From an uncultured Parabacteroides sp. (GTDB taxonomy: Bacteria; Bacteroidota; Bacteroidia; Bacteroidales; Tannerellaceae), in assembly GCF_947855115.1 (NCBI RefSeq), contig NZ_CANTZW010000001.1, forward strand, positions 124,001 through 188,000: a DNA stretch of 64,000 nt. Direction: 5' to 3'. The stretch's first letter is position 1. The number at the start of each line of letters is the position of its first letter. The notes under the pieces are model-generated. The model did no database searches and had not been told where the DNA came from. It saw nothing but the letters and a program-made list of their open reading frames with translations. A program made the position numbers and the translations under genes. This document shows positions 34,281 through 44,182 of the stretch, in pieces.

Positions 34281-36821
34281 ATGAATAATACTCATTCCAA
34301 TACAACATTGTTTGATGGAGCTATAAATAAAAAGAACGATACGGAAGACCCCAAGAACGACTTGATCTTGGCCAATATGATCGACCTGCGGAAAACAATG
34401 TCGGACGTATTGTCTCTTCTTCTAGGTTCCAGGGAGAACCCGGTTATCAATCAAGCCTTATTTCGCATCCTGCAATTTTTTGACGCAGACCGGGTATATA
34501 TCGGAACATTCCACGAACAAACTCATACTGTTGATTTTACGAACGAAGTTACTTGCGACGGGATTATCTCTATGCGGGAGGATCTGCTACGTCAGCTTTC
34601 ACAAGACGAGATCCCTTGGTGGTATGATAATATCAAGAAAGGCAAGGATATCGTCATTCATGATGTCTCTAAAATGCCGGAAGAGGCAAAAAGAGAACAG
34701 CATTTACTGGTTGTGCAAGAAGTCTTGTCGCTATTAGTCGTCCCGGTTATCAAACAGGGCAAGCCTTTCGGGTTTATTGGTTTCGACTCCGTGAAAAGAA
34801 AACGGGAATGGACCGGATTGGATATCGAGAACCTACGTATACTAAGCGATATTCTCTCCATAGCGATCGAAAGAAAGGAAGTACAGGGATTGGTAGAGCA
34901 TTCGGCCATACAAATCATGAAAAGCGAGACGAAATTTAAGATCATCTTCGACAAGATGCCTTGGGGCGCCGAGCTTTATGACGAGAATGGAGTGCTGGTG
35001 GATATTAATCAAGCCGATCTTGATATATTCGGTGTTACCCGCGAACAAGCCGTAGGGCTCAACATGTTCGAGAACCCCAATATCCCGAAATATGTCAACC
35101 AAAAACTCAAAGAAGGAAAAGATATATTTTTCGCCCTCGATTACGATTTCAAGGTCGCTTCCAAAACGGGCTATTACGATAGCCGCCACAGCTTCAGAAA
35201 AAAGCATCTACTGGTAAAGGGAGTGACCTTAAAAGACGCTTCCGACCATATATTCGGTTACATTTATATCGTGTTCGACGATACCGAGAATTACATCAAA
35301 CGGGAACAAATGGAAAATAACCTGGCCCGCCTTAAAGTATCGGTGGATACCGGAGATTCCATCCTCTGGGAATACGATGTAGAGAATGATGAACTGATCG
35401 TAGATTTCGGCCTTAATGAGGATATCGACAATAACGAAGGGTTGAAAGCGATCCACGATTACAATTTCAAAAACCAAGAAGACTACAAATCCTCGATCCA
35501 CCCGGATGACTTCGACCGGGTATATAACAAACAGTTCAAGCCTCTCCTGCAGGGGAAGATCAATAATTTCGTGTCGGTCTACAGACGTATCCTCAACGGG
35601 AAAATATTCTGGTTCAACTCCAACGTACGTTCCTATAAATTCAACGATGACGGAACGCCCAACAGGATCGTAAGCTACACCTCCAACATAACCCAGCAAC
35701 GAGAAAAAGAGATCGAGTTAATCAAGGTAAAGGAGGCCGATAAACTAAAATCCGCTTTCCTCGCGAATATGAGCCATGAGATACGTACACCGCTTAACGC
35801 CATTGTCGGGTTCTCGGACATAATCGCCGAGATAGACAATGAGGCCGAGCGTCAATCCTATCTAGATATCATCCATAAAAACAATGACTTGCTGCTGCAA
35901 CTGATCGATGATATCCTTGATTTCTCCAAAATCGAGGCGGGAACGATGGATTACCATTTCGAGGAAGTAGACATCAAGGATATATGTGGAGAGATCGCGT
36001 TGGCAGACTCTATAAAGATGCCTCCGGGCGTAGATCTTATCTTTGATCTCAACTCCCCATCCGTAATCGTCAAGACCGACGAGCGAAGGGTTATGCAGGT
36101 AATAACCAATTTCGTGAATAATGCCATTAAATTCACTTCCGAAGGCAGTATCACGATTTACTATGAGATAGAAAAGGATTTCATCCGGGTCTGCGTAAAA
36201 GATACCGGCATCGGTATCTCCGAGGAAAACCAGAAACGCATATTCGAGCGTTTCTTCAAGGTAGATACTTTCCAGCAAGGCACAGGGTTGGGATTAACGA
36301 TCTGCCGAACCATTATCGAGACATTAGGAGGCCGGATCGGTGTGGATTCCAAGGAAGGAATGGGCTCCACTTTCTGGTTCACCCTACCTTTGGATACAAA
36401 ACAGACCGATAGCGAACTTTCATCGGATATCCCGGTCCAATCCGAAGAAATCCCCCACTCCGGCAAACTTCATTCTATCCTAATCGCAGAGGATGTCTAT
36501 GAGAATTATTTCCTCTTGGAAACCTTGTTCGGTAAGCAATACCAACTTTACCATGCGTTAAACGGGCAAGAGGCCATTGAGATGTTCGAGGCATATCACC
36601 CGGATTTAATTTTGATGGATATAAAAATGCCGGTTATGGACGGATTCGAGGCAGCCCGCAGGATACGCTCTTTATCCAAGACCATTCCGATCATAGCACT
36701 CACGGCATTCGCGTTCGAAAGAGAAAAAGAGATAGCCAAACAATGCGAATTCACGGACTATGTGGTAAAACCCATCAATATTAAAGAGCTAAAGAAACTG
36801 ATCGCAAAGATATTGGCATAA
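34281..36821 (+). CDS. soluble hybrid histidine kinase with GAF, PAS and receiver domains
   Basis: This 846-residue protein has no signal peptide or membrane segment, so it senses cytoplasmic cues. Order of domains: N-terminal stretch to about 40; GAF about 45-195 (DADRVYIGTFHE ... LSLLVVPVIKQGKPFGFIGF); PAS about 205-330; second PAS (PAS-3 type) about 335-480; HisKA with FLANMSHEIRTPLNAIVGF and His499; HATPase with NNAIKF and DTGIGISEENQKRIFERFF; receiver about 730-845 with phospho-acceptor Asp780 in LILMDIKMPVMDGFE. It lacks an AraC-type output domain, so it differs from HTCS regulators of glycan genes, and must signal to another protein. A -7 box TACATTTG lies at 34241-34248. Confidence 0.93.
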   Translation: MNNTHSNTTLFDGAINKKNDTEDPKNDLILANMIDLRKTMSDVLSLLLGSRENPVINQALFRILQFFDADRVYIGTFHEQTHTVDFTNEVTCDGIISMREDLLRQLSQDEIPWWYDNIKKGKDIVIHDVSKMPEEAKREQHLLVVQEVLSLLVVPVIKQGKPFGFIGFDSVKRKREWTGLDIENLRILSDILSIAIERKEVQGLVEHSAIQIMKSETKFKIIFDKMPWGAELYDENGVLVDINQADLDIFGVTREQAVGLNMFENPNIPKYVNQKLKEGKDIFFALDYDFKVASKTGYYDSRHSFRKKHLLVKGVTLKDASDHIFGYIYIVFDDTENYIKREQMENNLARLKVSVDTGDSILWEYDVENDELIVDFGLNEDIDNNEGLKAIHDYNFKNQEDYKSSIHPDDFDRVYNKQFKPLLQGKINNFVSVYRRILNGKIFWFNSNVRSYKFNDDGTPNRIVSYTSNITQQREKEIELIKVKEADKLKSAFLANMSHEIRTPLNAIVGFSDIIAEIDNEAERQSYLDIIHKNNDLLLQLIDDILDFSKIEAGTMDYHFEEVDIKDICGEIALADSIKMPPGVDLIFDLNSPSVIVKTDERRVMQVITNFVNNAIKFTSEGSITIYYEIEKDFIRVCVKDTGIGISEENQKRIFERFFKVDTFQQGTGLGLTICRTIIETLGGRIGVDSKEGMGSTFWFTLPLDTKQTDSELSSDIPVQSEEIPHSGKLHSILIAEDVYENYFLLETLFGKQYQLYHALNGQEAIEMFEAYHPDLILMDIKMPVMDGFEAARRIRSLSKTIPIIALTAFAFEREKEIAKQCEFTDYVVKPINIKELKKLIAKILA

Positions 36822-36823
36822 AA

Positions 36824-36852
36824 AAACGTGTCGCGGTTATCGCGACACGTTT
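36824..36852. terminator. bidirectional terminator between the kinase and GH92 genes
   Basis: AAACGTGTCGCG (36824-36835) pairs with CGCGACACGTTT (36841-36852), loop 5 bases. It is flanked by A on the left and T on the right. It serves both the rightward kinase gene and the leftward GH92 gene. Confidence 0.9.
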
Positions 36853-36858
36853 CTTTAT

Positions 36859-39141
36859 TCATTTAGGCATCGGAGCGGCAGAAGGAGGAGGTGTCTCCAG
36901 CCCCCATTCCTTATTCGCTTTCGGTCCCATCTCTAATTCCAGCAAACCGCCGGCGGCGATATCACTGTGATTAAACCAAGGCTGATTCAAGGTAACCCCG
37001 TTCAACTTGGCAGATTGTACGTACTTATTCTCATCGGACGCATTATTCGCACGAATCTCGAACGTATTGCCGTTACCCATATCCACCTTCACGTCGGTAA
37101 ACATCGGGCTACCGATATTATATGTAGGAGAACCCGGAGTCACCGGATAGAATCCCATCTGGCTGAAGACAACGAAAGCAGACATACCGCCACCGTCCTC
37201 ATCGCCCGGCACACCCATCAAATCATTGCGGAACCATTGATTCAACAAAGTCCGGATACGTTTCTGGGTCATCCAAGGTTTACCGGCGTAATTATACAGA
37301 TACGGGATATGCAAGCTCGGCTCATTCGCCATAGAGAACATACCCACGTTGCCCGTATGATCCGGAAGCGTAGAATAGAACTGCCATTTAGACATACCCA
37401 GCGGCGTATTGAACATGGAATCCAAGGCAGAGGTAAATGCCTCATTGCCCCCGATCAAAGAGATCAAGTCGCCGATATTATGCTGCACGTCCCAACGATA
37501 GACATATCCGTTGTTCTCGTCATAATAATCACGAGCACCTAACCCGCCATCATAACGGTAATCCAGCGGATAGATAAACTTACCGTCTTTATCCTTCGGA
37601 TGGAAGAAACCCGTCTCCGGATTAAACACGTTGCGGTAATTATAAGAGCGACGCAAATAGTAATCCGCCTCATCCTTCTTACCCAATTCCTGGGCGATCT
37701 GAGACAAGCACCACTCATCATAAGAAGTACCCAAGGTAACGGCGATAGGCTGGCGTTTCTCCCAAATAGATACGTTAGGAACCGTCTCTTTCTCTCCCGG
37801 CCTCAACGCAGGGATATAACCATGCTCCTTGTAGAAATCGTCTAACCAGCCGGCCGGGGCGGCAGACCAAGGGATCAAGGTCTTTTCCTCGATACCTTTC
37901 TTACAAGCGATATAAGCTTTTTCCAACTCAAAGCCACGCAAACCCTTGCGATAAGCATCGATCACGGTAGCGACAGCATGGTTCGAGTTCATACGACGCG
38001 TATCTCCCGTAACTTCCGGGAAAGTAGGCATCCAGTTGGTACCCATCTGCTCGGCCATCAAAAGATACGAGTTGATGATGTCATTCTCACGCTCATCATC
38101 GATCAAGACCCGCAAAGGATGCGTAGCGCGGTAAGTATCCCAAATCCAATCGTCCGTATAGAAAGGCCGTCCTCCATCCTCATGGATCTTTCCGTCGAAA
38201 GCGCTGTAATAGCGTCCGTCCTCGCTCAAGTTTATCGGACGCTCGTAGCAACGATATAAAGAGGTGTAGAAAACAGTCTTCTCATCATCAGTACCGCCTT
38301 GCACTTGTATCTTACCCAAAGCATCGTTCCAATCGTTGCGAGCGATCTTCGCCACCACATCCACGTCATAAGCGGCGATCTCACGCTCCAGGTTCTTCTT
38401 CGCCTGCTCTTCGCTGATAAAAGAGATACCGTAGCGAACGCCCAGTTTCTTCACGTCTTCCCCGAAAGAAAGAGCGATAGCGGCATCCGTACCTTCCACG
38501 GAAGTCTCATTATAATTAACACTTCCGCTTGACACGACACCCGCTTTCACAGGCTTTTGATTTGTCTCGGCATATAAAAAGACCTTCGTTTTCTTATCTA
38601 TATATTGATAGCCGCTTACAGCGCTGCCATTTACTTGCAACCGCCCGTTACGGCTGTTAAATACTAAATAAGCCGGTCCTTGTTTCTCGAAAGAGAGCGA
38701 ATACACGGCACTCTGGTGAGAAGGGGCAAAATCCACGTCGATCTCCTCGTTATCCAGATATACTTGATAACGATACGGCAAGATCTTCTCCCGGTCATAA
38801 CTATAAGAGATCACAGGTCGCAAGCCGGACTCGTCGCCCTGATACGGACACAGGTTAAACGCGGAACGCTCGCGATGGTTCGTCACGATAATAGGCAATC
38901 CCCCCAGGCGGTCACCCGTGAAATCCGCACGCTCCGGGTATACACGCAGCATACTGTTCGGCAAATGCACGGTAGGGAATGTCGGCACCAGCAAATGGCT
39001 GATATTTCCCATATAAGGATTCACGTAATCCACCGGGTCCATCGCCGAAGGGGAAGAAGTTCCCCCTCCTCCACCGGCACACGACACCCATAAGAAGGCA
39101 GAAACCAGAAGGGCCATCGAAGTTTTAAGCTTTGTCTTCAT
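36859..39141 (-). CDS. GH92 family alpha-mannosidase lipoprotein, copy A
   Basis: This 760-residue protein has lipobox WVSC (Cys21) followed by five Gly, a linker that favours surface export in Bacteroidetes lipoproteins. GH92 markers: PVDYVNPYMGNISHLLVPTF at the start, DDWIWDTYRATHPL mid-way, GVPGDEDGGGMSAFVVFSQM and GFYPVTPGSPTYNIGSP near the end. GH92 enzymes are calcium-dependent, inverting exo-alpha-mannosidases. The Asp/Glu of DED are part of the active site. It is the last of three same-strand GH92 genes (36859-43826), with a short gap (about 50 bp) to the middle one, so they are probably an operon. Confidence 0.92.
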   Translation of the reverse strand: MKTKLKTSMALLVSAFLWVSCAGGGGGTSSPSAMDPVDYVNPYMGNISHLLVPTFPTVHLPNSMLRVYPERADFTGDRLGGLPIIVTNHRERSAFNLCPYQGDESGLRPVISYSYDREKILPYRYQVYLDNEEIDVDFAPSHQSAVYSLSFEKQGPAYLVFNSRNGRLQVNGSAVSGYQYIDKKTKVFLYAETNQKPVKAGVVSSGSVNYNETSVEGTDAAIALSFGEDVKKLGVRYGISFISEEQAKKNLEREIAAYDVDVVAKIARNDWNDALGKIQVQGGTDDEKTVFYTSLYRCYERPINLSEDGRYYSAFDGKIHEDGGRPFYTDDWIWDTYRATHPLRVLIDDERENDIINSYLLMAEQMGTNWMPTFPEVTGDTRRMNSNHAVATVIDAYRKGLRGFELEKAYIACKKGIEEKTLIPWSAAPAGWLDDFYKEHGYIPALRPGEKETVPNVSIWEKRQPIAVTLGTSYDEWCLSQIAQELGKKDEADYYLRRSYNYRNVFNPETGFFHPKDKDGKFIYPLDYRYDGGLGARDYYDENNGYVYRWDVQHNIGDLISLIGGNEAFTSALDSMFNTPLGMSKWQFYSTLPDHTGNVGMFSMANEPSLHIPYLYNYAGKPWMTQKRIRTLLNQWFRNDLMGVPGDEDGGGMSAFVVFSQMGFYPVTPGSPTYNIGSPMFTDVKVDMGNGNTFEIRANNASDENKYVQSAKLNGVTLNQPWFNHSDIAAGGLLELEMGPKANKEWGLETPPPSAAPMPK

Positions 39142-39192
39142 TTAGTCGATTGTTTAGAATGATACATTTTTGTTTTCTCTCGCAAGATTCCA

Positions 39193-41463
39193 TTATTCCG
39201 CTGTCTTCGGGCGGTTTTCCGGGGCAGCGCCAAACTCCTTATTCGGTGTGCTTCCCATCACAAAGGTAAGATTTCCTCCCTTCATGATATCATCATACAG
39301 GATATAAGAATTGTTGTAAGGTTTGCCATTCAACAACACGGATTGGATATAGATATTCTCCTTGCTGTTATTCTGGGCCACGACCTCAAAAGTCTTCCCT
39401 TCCGGTAAATTCACGGAAACCTTATCGAACAACGGGCTACCGAACACGAACACACCGTTGGAAGGATTCACCTGATAGAATCCTAAAGCCGACATAATAT
39501 GCCAAGCCGACATCTGGCCACAATCCTCGTTTCCGATGATCCCTTCCGGTTGATCGGTATAGAATACGTCTTGAATATAACGAACTTTCTCGGCGGTCTT
39601 CCACTGTTCCCCGGCATACGGATAGAGATAAGCCACATGATGGCTCGGCTCATTTCCATGAGCGTACATACCGATCAAGCCGCTAATATCCGGAGAAGCG
39701 TTCTCTCCTAACTCACCTTCCACCAAGAACAAAGAATCCAGTTTCGAGATAAACGGAGCGTCGCCTCCCATCAACTCGATCAAGCCTTCCGGATGCTGAG
39801 GCACGAAAAATGTATAATGCCAACCATTTCCCTCGCAGAAATCGCCCACGCTATGTACGGACTGAATCGGATCGTACGGCGTGCGCCAGCTACCATCATC
39901 CATCTTCGGACGGATAAAATTAATATCCTTATCGAAATATTGCGTATAGTATTTACCTCGCTTCAGATAATTCCGGTAATCCTCCGTCTTTCCCATTTTT
40001 TTCGCCATCAAAGCGATACCCCAGTCATCAGCGGCATATTCCATAGCGATAGAAGTAGCCTCGCGTACCTTATCGCAAGGGATATACCCTTTTTCCAATA
40101 CATACGGTACCCCGTTTTGTTTCTCATATACAGAGGAAGCGACCATATAGCGATACGCACGATCCGCATCGAAGCCGGTAAATCCTTTCAGATAAGCATC
40201 CGCGATAATAGGCACGGCGCTATATCCCGGCATCTGATTCGTCTCACCACCAATCAGCGGCCAGATCGGTAATTTCTCCTGCTGGTCGTAAATGCTCAAC
40301 ATAGAGTTTACCAAATCCGATACATATTGAGGTTTGATGATCGTGAACAACGGGTGCAGGGTACGATAGGTATCCCATAAAGAGAAAGTAGAATAGTTCT
40401 TCCACGTATTGTTCGTATATACCTTATCGTCGTGACCGCGGAAATCACCATTCACGTCACAATACAATGTCGGAGCGATAAACGCATGATACATGGCGGT
40501 ATAGAAAATCTTCTTGGCACGCTCATCTTTCGTATCGATAGAGATACAAGATAATTGATCGTTCCATTTATCGGTAGCCTCGTTACGGACCTCATCGAAA
40601 TCCCAGTGAGAAAGCTCCGCACGCAAGTTCGCCAAAGCGTTCTCGCAACTTACGGAAGAGATGGCTACCTTTACCAAAGCGGTCGGCGAATCTCCCTTAA
40701 AGGTAATCACACCCTTTACGGACTCACCCGTCAACTCGTCATTTCCCGCGGCCTCATCATCGTTGAATACAGCCAACGACTCGATCGGTTGATCGCATTT
40801 CAAGGTAAAGAACACCTTGTGGCGCGGGCTCCAGCCCTTGGAGAAACGATACCCCTCGACTGTATATTCATCAATCTTTTTCAAATAGGTATCATAAGCT
40901 TTATCACCGATACCCTCCTTCAAGTTGATCAAAAGACGATGCTCGCCTCCCGACGGATAGGTATAACGATGCAAGGCGACACGCTCGGTTGCCGTCAACT
41001 CCGCTTTCACGCCGTTATCCATCAGCAAGGAATAATATCCCGGGGCCACGGCCTCGTTCGCGTGTTTATAATAGGAAGACGCCGCCCCCTCTATATTATC
41101 TTGCTCACCACGGGCGGTACGTATCTCACCCGTATAAGGCATCAAAAGGATATCCCCAAGATCAGAGCATCCGGTCCCGCTCAAATGCGTATGGCTGAAT
41201 CCGATAATGATACTATCCGAGTAATGGTAACCGGAACACCAGTCCCATCCCTTAAAAATATTCTGGGGACCTACCTGGACAGCTCCGAACGGAACGTTTG
41301 CCCCAACAAACACATGCCCATGCTCTCCCGATCCGATATAAGGATCTACATATGCGGTAAAGTCTGTCTTGTCTTCCGCTTTCTCCGGTGTGGCACAAGA
41401 GAATGCGAAAAATGTCAGGCATGGTATTATGCCTGACATTGATAGTTTATGGATGAAATTCAT
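39193..41463 (-). CDS. GH92 family alpha-mannosidase lipoprotein, copy B
   Basis: This 756-residue protein has an N-terminus ending FFAFSC as lipobox. GH92 markers: FTAYVDPYIGSGEHGHVFVG near the start, FSHTHLSGTGCSDLGD near residue 105, FSLWDTYRTLHPLFTI, and IIGNEDCGQMSAWHIMSALG then FYQVNPSN. It belongs to the GH92 type with the GSGEHGHVFVGANVPFG start, the version best known for alpha-1,2- and alpha-1,3-mannosidases, whereas copies A and C have different starts. This suggests the three enzymes cut different linkages. Six bases separate its start from copy C's stop. Confidence 0.93.
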   Translation of the reverse strand: MNFIHKLSMSGIIPCLTFFAFSCATPEKAEDKTDFTAYVDPYIGSGEHGHVFVGANVPFGAVQVGPQNIFKGWDWCSGYHYSDSIIIGFSHTHLSGTGCSDLGDILLMPYTGEIRTARGEQDNIEGAASSYYKHANEAVAPGYYSLLMDNGVKAELTATERVALHRYTYPSGGEHRLLINLKEGIGDKAYDTYLKKIDEYTVEGYRFSKGWSPRHKVFFTLKCDQPIESLAVFNDDEAAGNDELTGESVKGVITFKGDSPTALVKVAISSVSCENALANLRAELSHWDFDEVRNEATDKWNDQLSCISIDTKDERAKKIFYTAMYHAFIAPTLYCDVNGDFRGHDDKVYTNNTWKNYSTFSLWDTYRTLHPLFTIIKPQYVSDLVNSMLSIYDQQEKLPIWPLIGGETNQMPGYSAVPIIADAYLKGFTGFDADRAYRYMVASSVYEKQNGVPYVLEKGYIPCDKVREATSIAMEYAADDWGIALMAKKMGKTEDYRNYLKRGKYYTQYFDKDINFIRPKMDDGSWRTPYDPIQSVHSVGDFCEGNGWHYTFFVPQHPEGLIELMGGDAPFISKLDSLFLVEGELGENASPDISGLIGMYAHGNEPSHHVAYLYPYAGEQWKTAEKVRYIQDVFYTDQPEGIIGNEDCGQMSAWHIMSALGFYQVNPSNGVFVFGSPLFDKVSVNLPEGKTFEVVAQNNSKENIYIQSVLLNGKPYNNSYILYDDIMKGGNLTFVMGSTPNKEFGAAPENRPKTAE

Positions 41464-41468
41464 CTTTA

Positions 41469-43826
41469 TTACTTTTTCTTCTTTTTACTCGGTTTTACAG
41501 AAATAGGAGAAAGTTTATTGATTCCTTCCTCGTTCACGGAGAATGAGTAAGGCATATCCTCCGGATTGACACCACGGTTCATATTCGGCTTGTCACCCAT
41601 ATTGAAATCGATCACGCCACCTTTAAACAAGTCGTTGTGATCTAAATAATTCTTGGTGTAATTCTTGCCGTTGAACGTCATGGATTCGATATAGATATTC
41701 TTATCGCTATTATTAGGAGCGTTGATCACCAAGTTGTTTCCATTCTCAAAATGAAGCGTAGCTTTCTTGAACAGCGGAGCTCCCAGCACATACTGGGTCG
41801 TACCCGGGGCAACCGGATAGAATCCTAACGCTGAGAATACATACCAAGCGGAAGTCTGGCCGTTATCCTCGTCACCACAATAACCGTCCGGTCCCGGGGT
41901 ATACATCTTGTCCATTACCTGACGCAACCAATATTGAGCCTTCCACGGCTGACCCGCATAATCATATAAATAAATCATATGCTGGATCGGTTGGTTACCG
42001 TGAGCGTAGTTACCCATATTCATCACGGTCATCTCACGAATCTCGTGGATCACCTGTCCATAGTAGCTGTCATCGAACAATGGCGGAACAGCGAACACAG
42101 AGTCGAGCATCATCACGAATGAATCCTTACCTCCCATCAAATTTATCAATCCCTGAGGATCGTGGAATACAGACCATGAGTAATGCCAGCTATTACCTTC
42201 CGTAAACGCGTCACCCCATTTCAGCGGAGAGAACGGAGCCATAAACTCACCATTCTCATTCTTACCACGCATCAGTTTAGTTTCCTTGTCGTACAAGTTC
42301 TTATAGTTCAAGGCACGACGAGCATACAATTCAACCTCTTTCTTCGGACGGTTCAGTTCTTTCGCCATTTTCCAGATACACCAGTCGTTATAAGCGTATT
42401 CCAGCGTGCGGGCAGCGTTCTCGTTGACTTTCACATCGTAAGGCACGTATCCTAACTTATTATAATATTCGTGACCCAAACGTCCCGTAGAAGAAACCGT
42501 AGGATGTACGTTCTCCGTACCGTGGATCAAGCCTTTATAAAGAGTCTCCAAATCCTCAACCTTCACGCCCTTCATGTAAGCGTCTACCAAGACAGAAGCC
42601 GAGTTATTGCCGACCATACAACCCCGGTGACCCGGACTAGCCCATTCCGGGAAGAATCCGCTCTCCTTATATGTATTGATCAATCCCTCTTGCATTTCCT
42701 TGTTTACAGACGGGAACATCAAGTTCAAGAATGGGAACAGGCAACGGAACGTATCCCAAAAGCCGGTATCCGTAAACATATAACCCGGCAACACCTCTCC
42801 ATTAAACGGGCTATAGTGAACAACCTCACCTTGTGCGTTGATCTCATAGAACTTGCGCGGGAACAGCAATGAGCGATAGAAGCAAGAATAGAACGTACGA
42901 TATTGATCCAAGTTTCCACCTTCAACCTCGATCTTGCCCAGATGCTCATTCCAAACATCCTTGCCTTTCTGAACCAAGGTATCAAAGCTATCGTTACCTA
43001 ATTCCTTCATATTGACAGCGGCCTGATCGAAGCTAATAAACGAGGAAGCCACCTTAGCGTGAACGATCTCACCTTTCTTCGTCTTAAAACCGATCACGGC
43101 TCCCACATGATCGCTTGTTTGTTCTTTCGCTCCTTCTTTCAAGGTAGCGTTGGCGAATGTAGCCTCATACGTGAAAGGTTTGTCAAACTCGATCACGAAA
43201 TAATTCTTGAAATTATCGGGAACACCACCGCTATTCTTTGTCGAATATCCAATGATCTTATTCTCTTCCGGAATTACCTTGATATAAGATCCCTTATCCA
43301 AGGCATCTACCACGATATAAGAATGCTCGTTTTCCGGGAATGTGAAACGGAACATAGCGGCACGATCTGTCGGGGTTAACTCCGTCACCACATCATGCTC
43401 CGCTAAATACACCTTATAGTAATAAGCCTTCGCGATCTCTCCTTTGTGAGAGAACCAGCTGGCACGTTTATCTTGGTCAAACTCAGGTTTACCCACCACT
43501 GGCATGATAGCGAATTGTCCGTAATCATTGATCCAGGGACTTGGCTGGTGAGTTTGTTTGAAACCACGGATCTTGTTGGCCGTATATACATACTGCCATC
43601 CATCTCCCATCTTACCTGTTTGAGGAGTCCAGAAATTCATACCCCACGGACGAGCGATCGCCGGATAAGTATTTCCTGTAGACAACTCAAAAGAAGACTG
43701 CGTACCCATCAATGGATTCACATACTCTACTGGGTTGAAAACTTCATTAACAGATGCCGCCGCAGGTTTCCCCACCCACATCAGCGCTGCCGCTAAAGCT
43801 AAAGCCCAAATGCTTTTTTTCTTCAT
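41469..43826 (-). CDS. GH92 family alpha-mannosidase, copy C (secreted)
   Basis: This 785-residue protein has a cleavable signal (IWALALAAALMWVGKPAAAS) rather than a lipobox. Markers: FNPVEYVNPLMGTQSSFELS, WGMNFWTPQTG and YCGDEDNGQTSAWYVFSALG. The start closely resembles that of the GH92 at 49234 (NTYPTTALPWGMNFWTPQTG), so these two are a paralogue pair within the window. A Lys-rich tail (SVKPSKKKKK) ends the protein. It is first in the leftward three-gene GH92 operon and divergent from susC copy 1, with 356 bp between the starts. Confidence 0.92.
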   Translation of the reverse strand: MKKKSIWALALAAALMWVGKPAAASVNEVFNPVEYVNPLMGTQSSFELSTGNTYPAIARPWGMNFWTPQTGKMGDGWQYVYTANKIRGFKQTHQPSPWINDYGQFAIMPVVGKPEFDQDKRASWFSHKGEIAKAYYYKVYLAEHDVVTELTPTDRAAMFRFTFPENEHSYIVVDALDKGSYIKVIPEENKIIGYSTKNSGGVPDNFKNYFVIEFDKPFTYEATFANATLKEGAKEQTSDHVGAVIGFKTKKGEIVHAKVASSFISFDQAAVNMKELGNDSFDTLVQKGKDVWNEHLGKIEVEGGNLDQYRTFYSCFYRSLLFPRKFYEINAQGEVVHYSPFNGEVLPGYMFTDTGFWDTFRCLFPFLNLMFPSVNKEMQEGLINTYKESGFFPEWASPGHRGCMVGNNSASVLVDAYMKGVKVEDLETLYKGLIHGTENVHPTVSSTGRLGHEYYNKLGYVPYDVKVNENAARTLEYAYNDWCIWKMAKELNRPKKEVELYARRALNYKNLYDKETKLMRGKNENGEFMAPFSPLKWGDAFTEGNSWHYSWSVFHDPQGLINLMGGKDSFVMMLDSVFAVPPLFDDSYYGQVIHEIREMTVMNMGNYAHGNQPIQHMIYLYDYAGQPWKAQYWLRQVMDKMYTPGPDGYCGDEDNGQTSAWYVFSALGFYPVAPGTTQYVLGAPLFKKATLHFENGNNLVINAPNNSDKNIYIESMTFNGKNYTKNYLDHNDLFKGGVIDFNMGDKPNMNRGVNPEDMPYSFSVNEEGINKLSPISVKPSKKKKK

Positions 43827-44182
43827 GATATAGCTATTTAATTAATAATATAATTTATCCGTTTTTGCGTTTTTATTCATAGTTTCCCCTTGAATATCCA
43901 TTTAATTAACATGAATAGAAAGTGATTCTCGTGTTATTTATTTAGAAATATCCCTTTCTTTCTTATGAATTTCTGGCATTATACGAATATAGGTGCAAAT
44001 CTAACAAAAAGAATTAGAAAAAAGAAATCCCAAGCGCCCGATGATGCCCAGTCCATCATTCTTTTAGCAATCTCAAAAAATATAAAATATCATATTCAAG
44101 TTCCGTACGAACTATGTCTATTCGAAAATATAAGTTACATATAAATGTAATCAATCTAAACTTAATTTAAAACAAGAGCAAA
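43827..44182. promoter_or_regulatory. divergent regulatory region between GH92 copy C and susC copy 1
   Basis: This is a 356-base AT-rich gap without genes. It contains the operator-like GTTCCGTACGAAC at 44100-44112 and the dyad TTACAT-ATAA-ATGTAA at 44135-44150. A minus-strand TAGATTTG (CAAATCTA near 43995) could be the -7 box of the GH92 operon. The last 85 bases before susC are largely shared with the leader of susC copy 2. Confidence 0.6.
44100..44112. promoter_or_regulatory. operator-like site GTTC-N5-GAAC, copy 1
   Basis: GTTCCGTACGAAC has arms GTTC/GAAC around CGTAC and is followed by TATGTC. It lies 71-83 bases before the susC ATG at 44183. The same site with the same ACTATGTC context lies at a matching place before susC copy 2, and a third copy at 58080. 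Confidence 0.65.
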
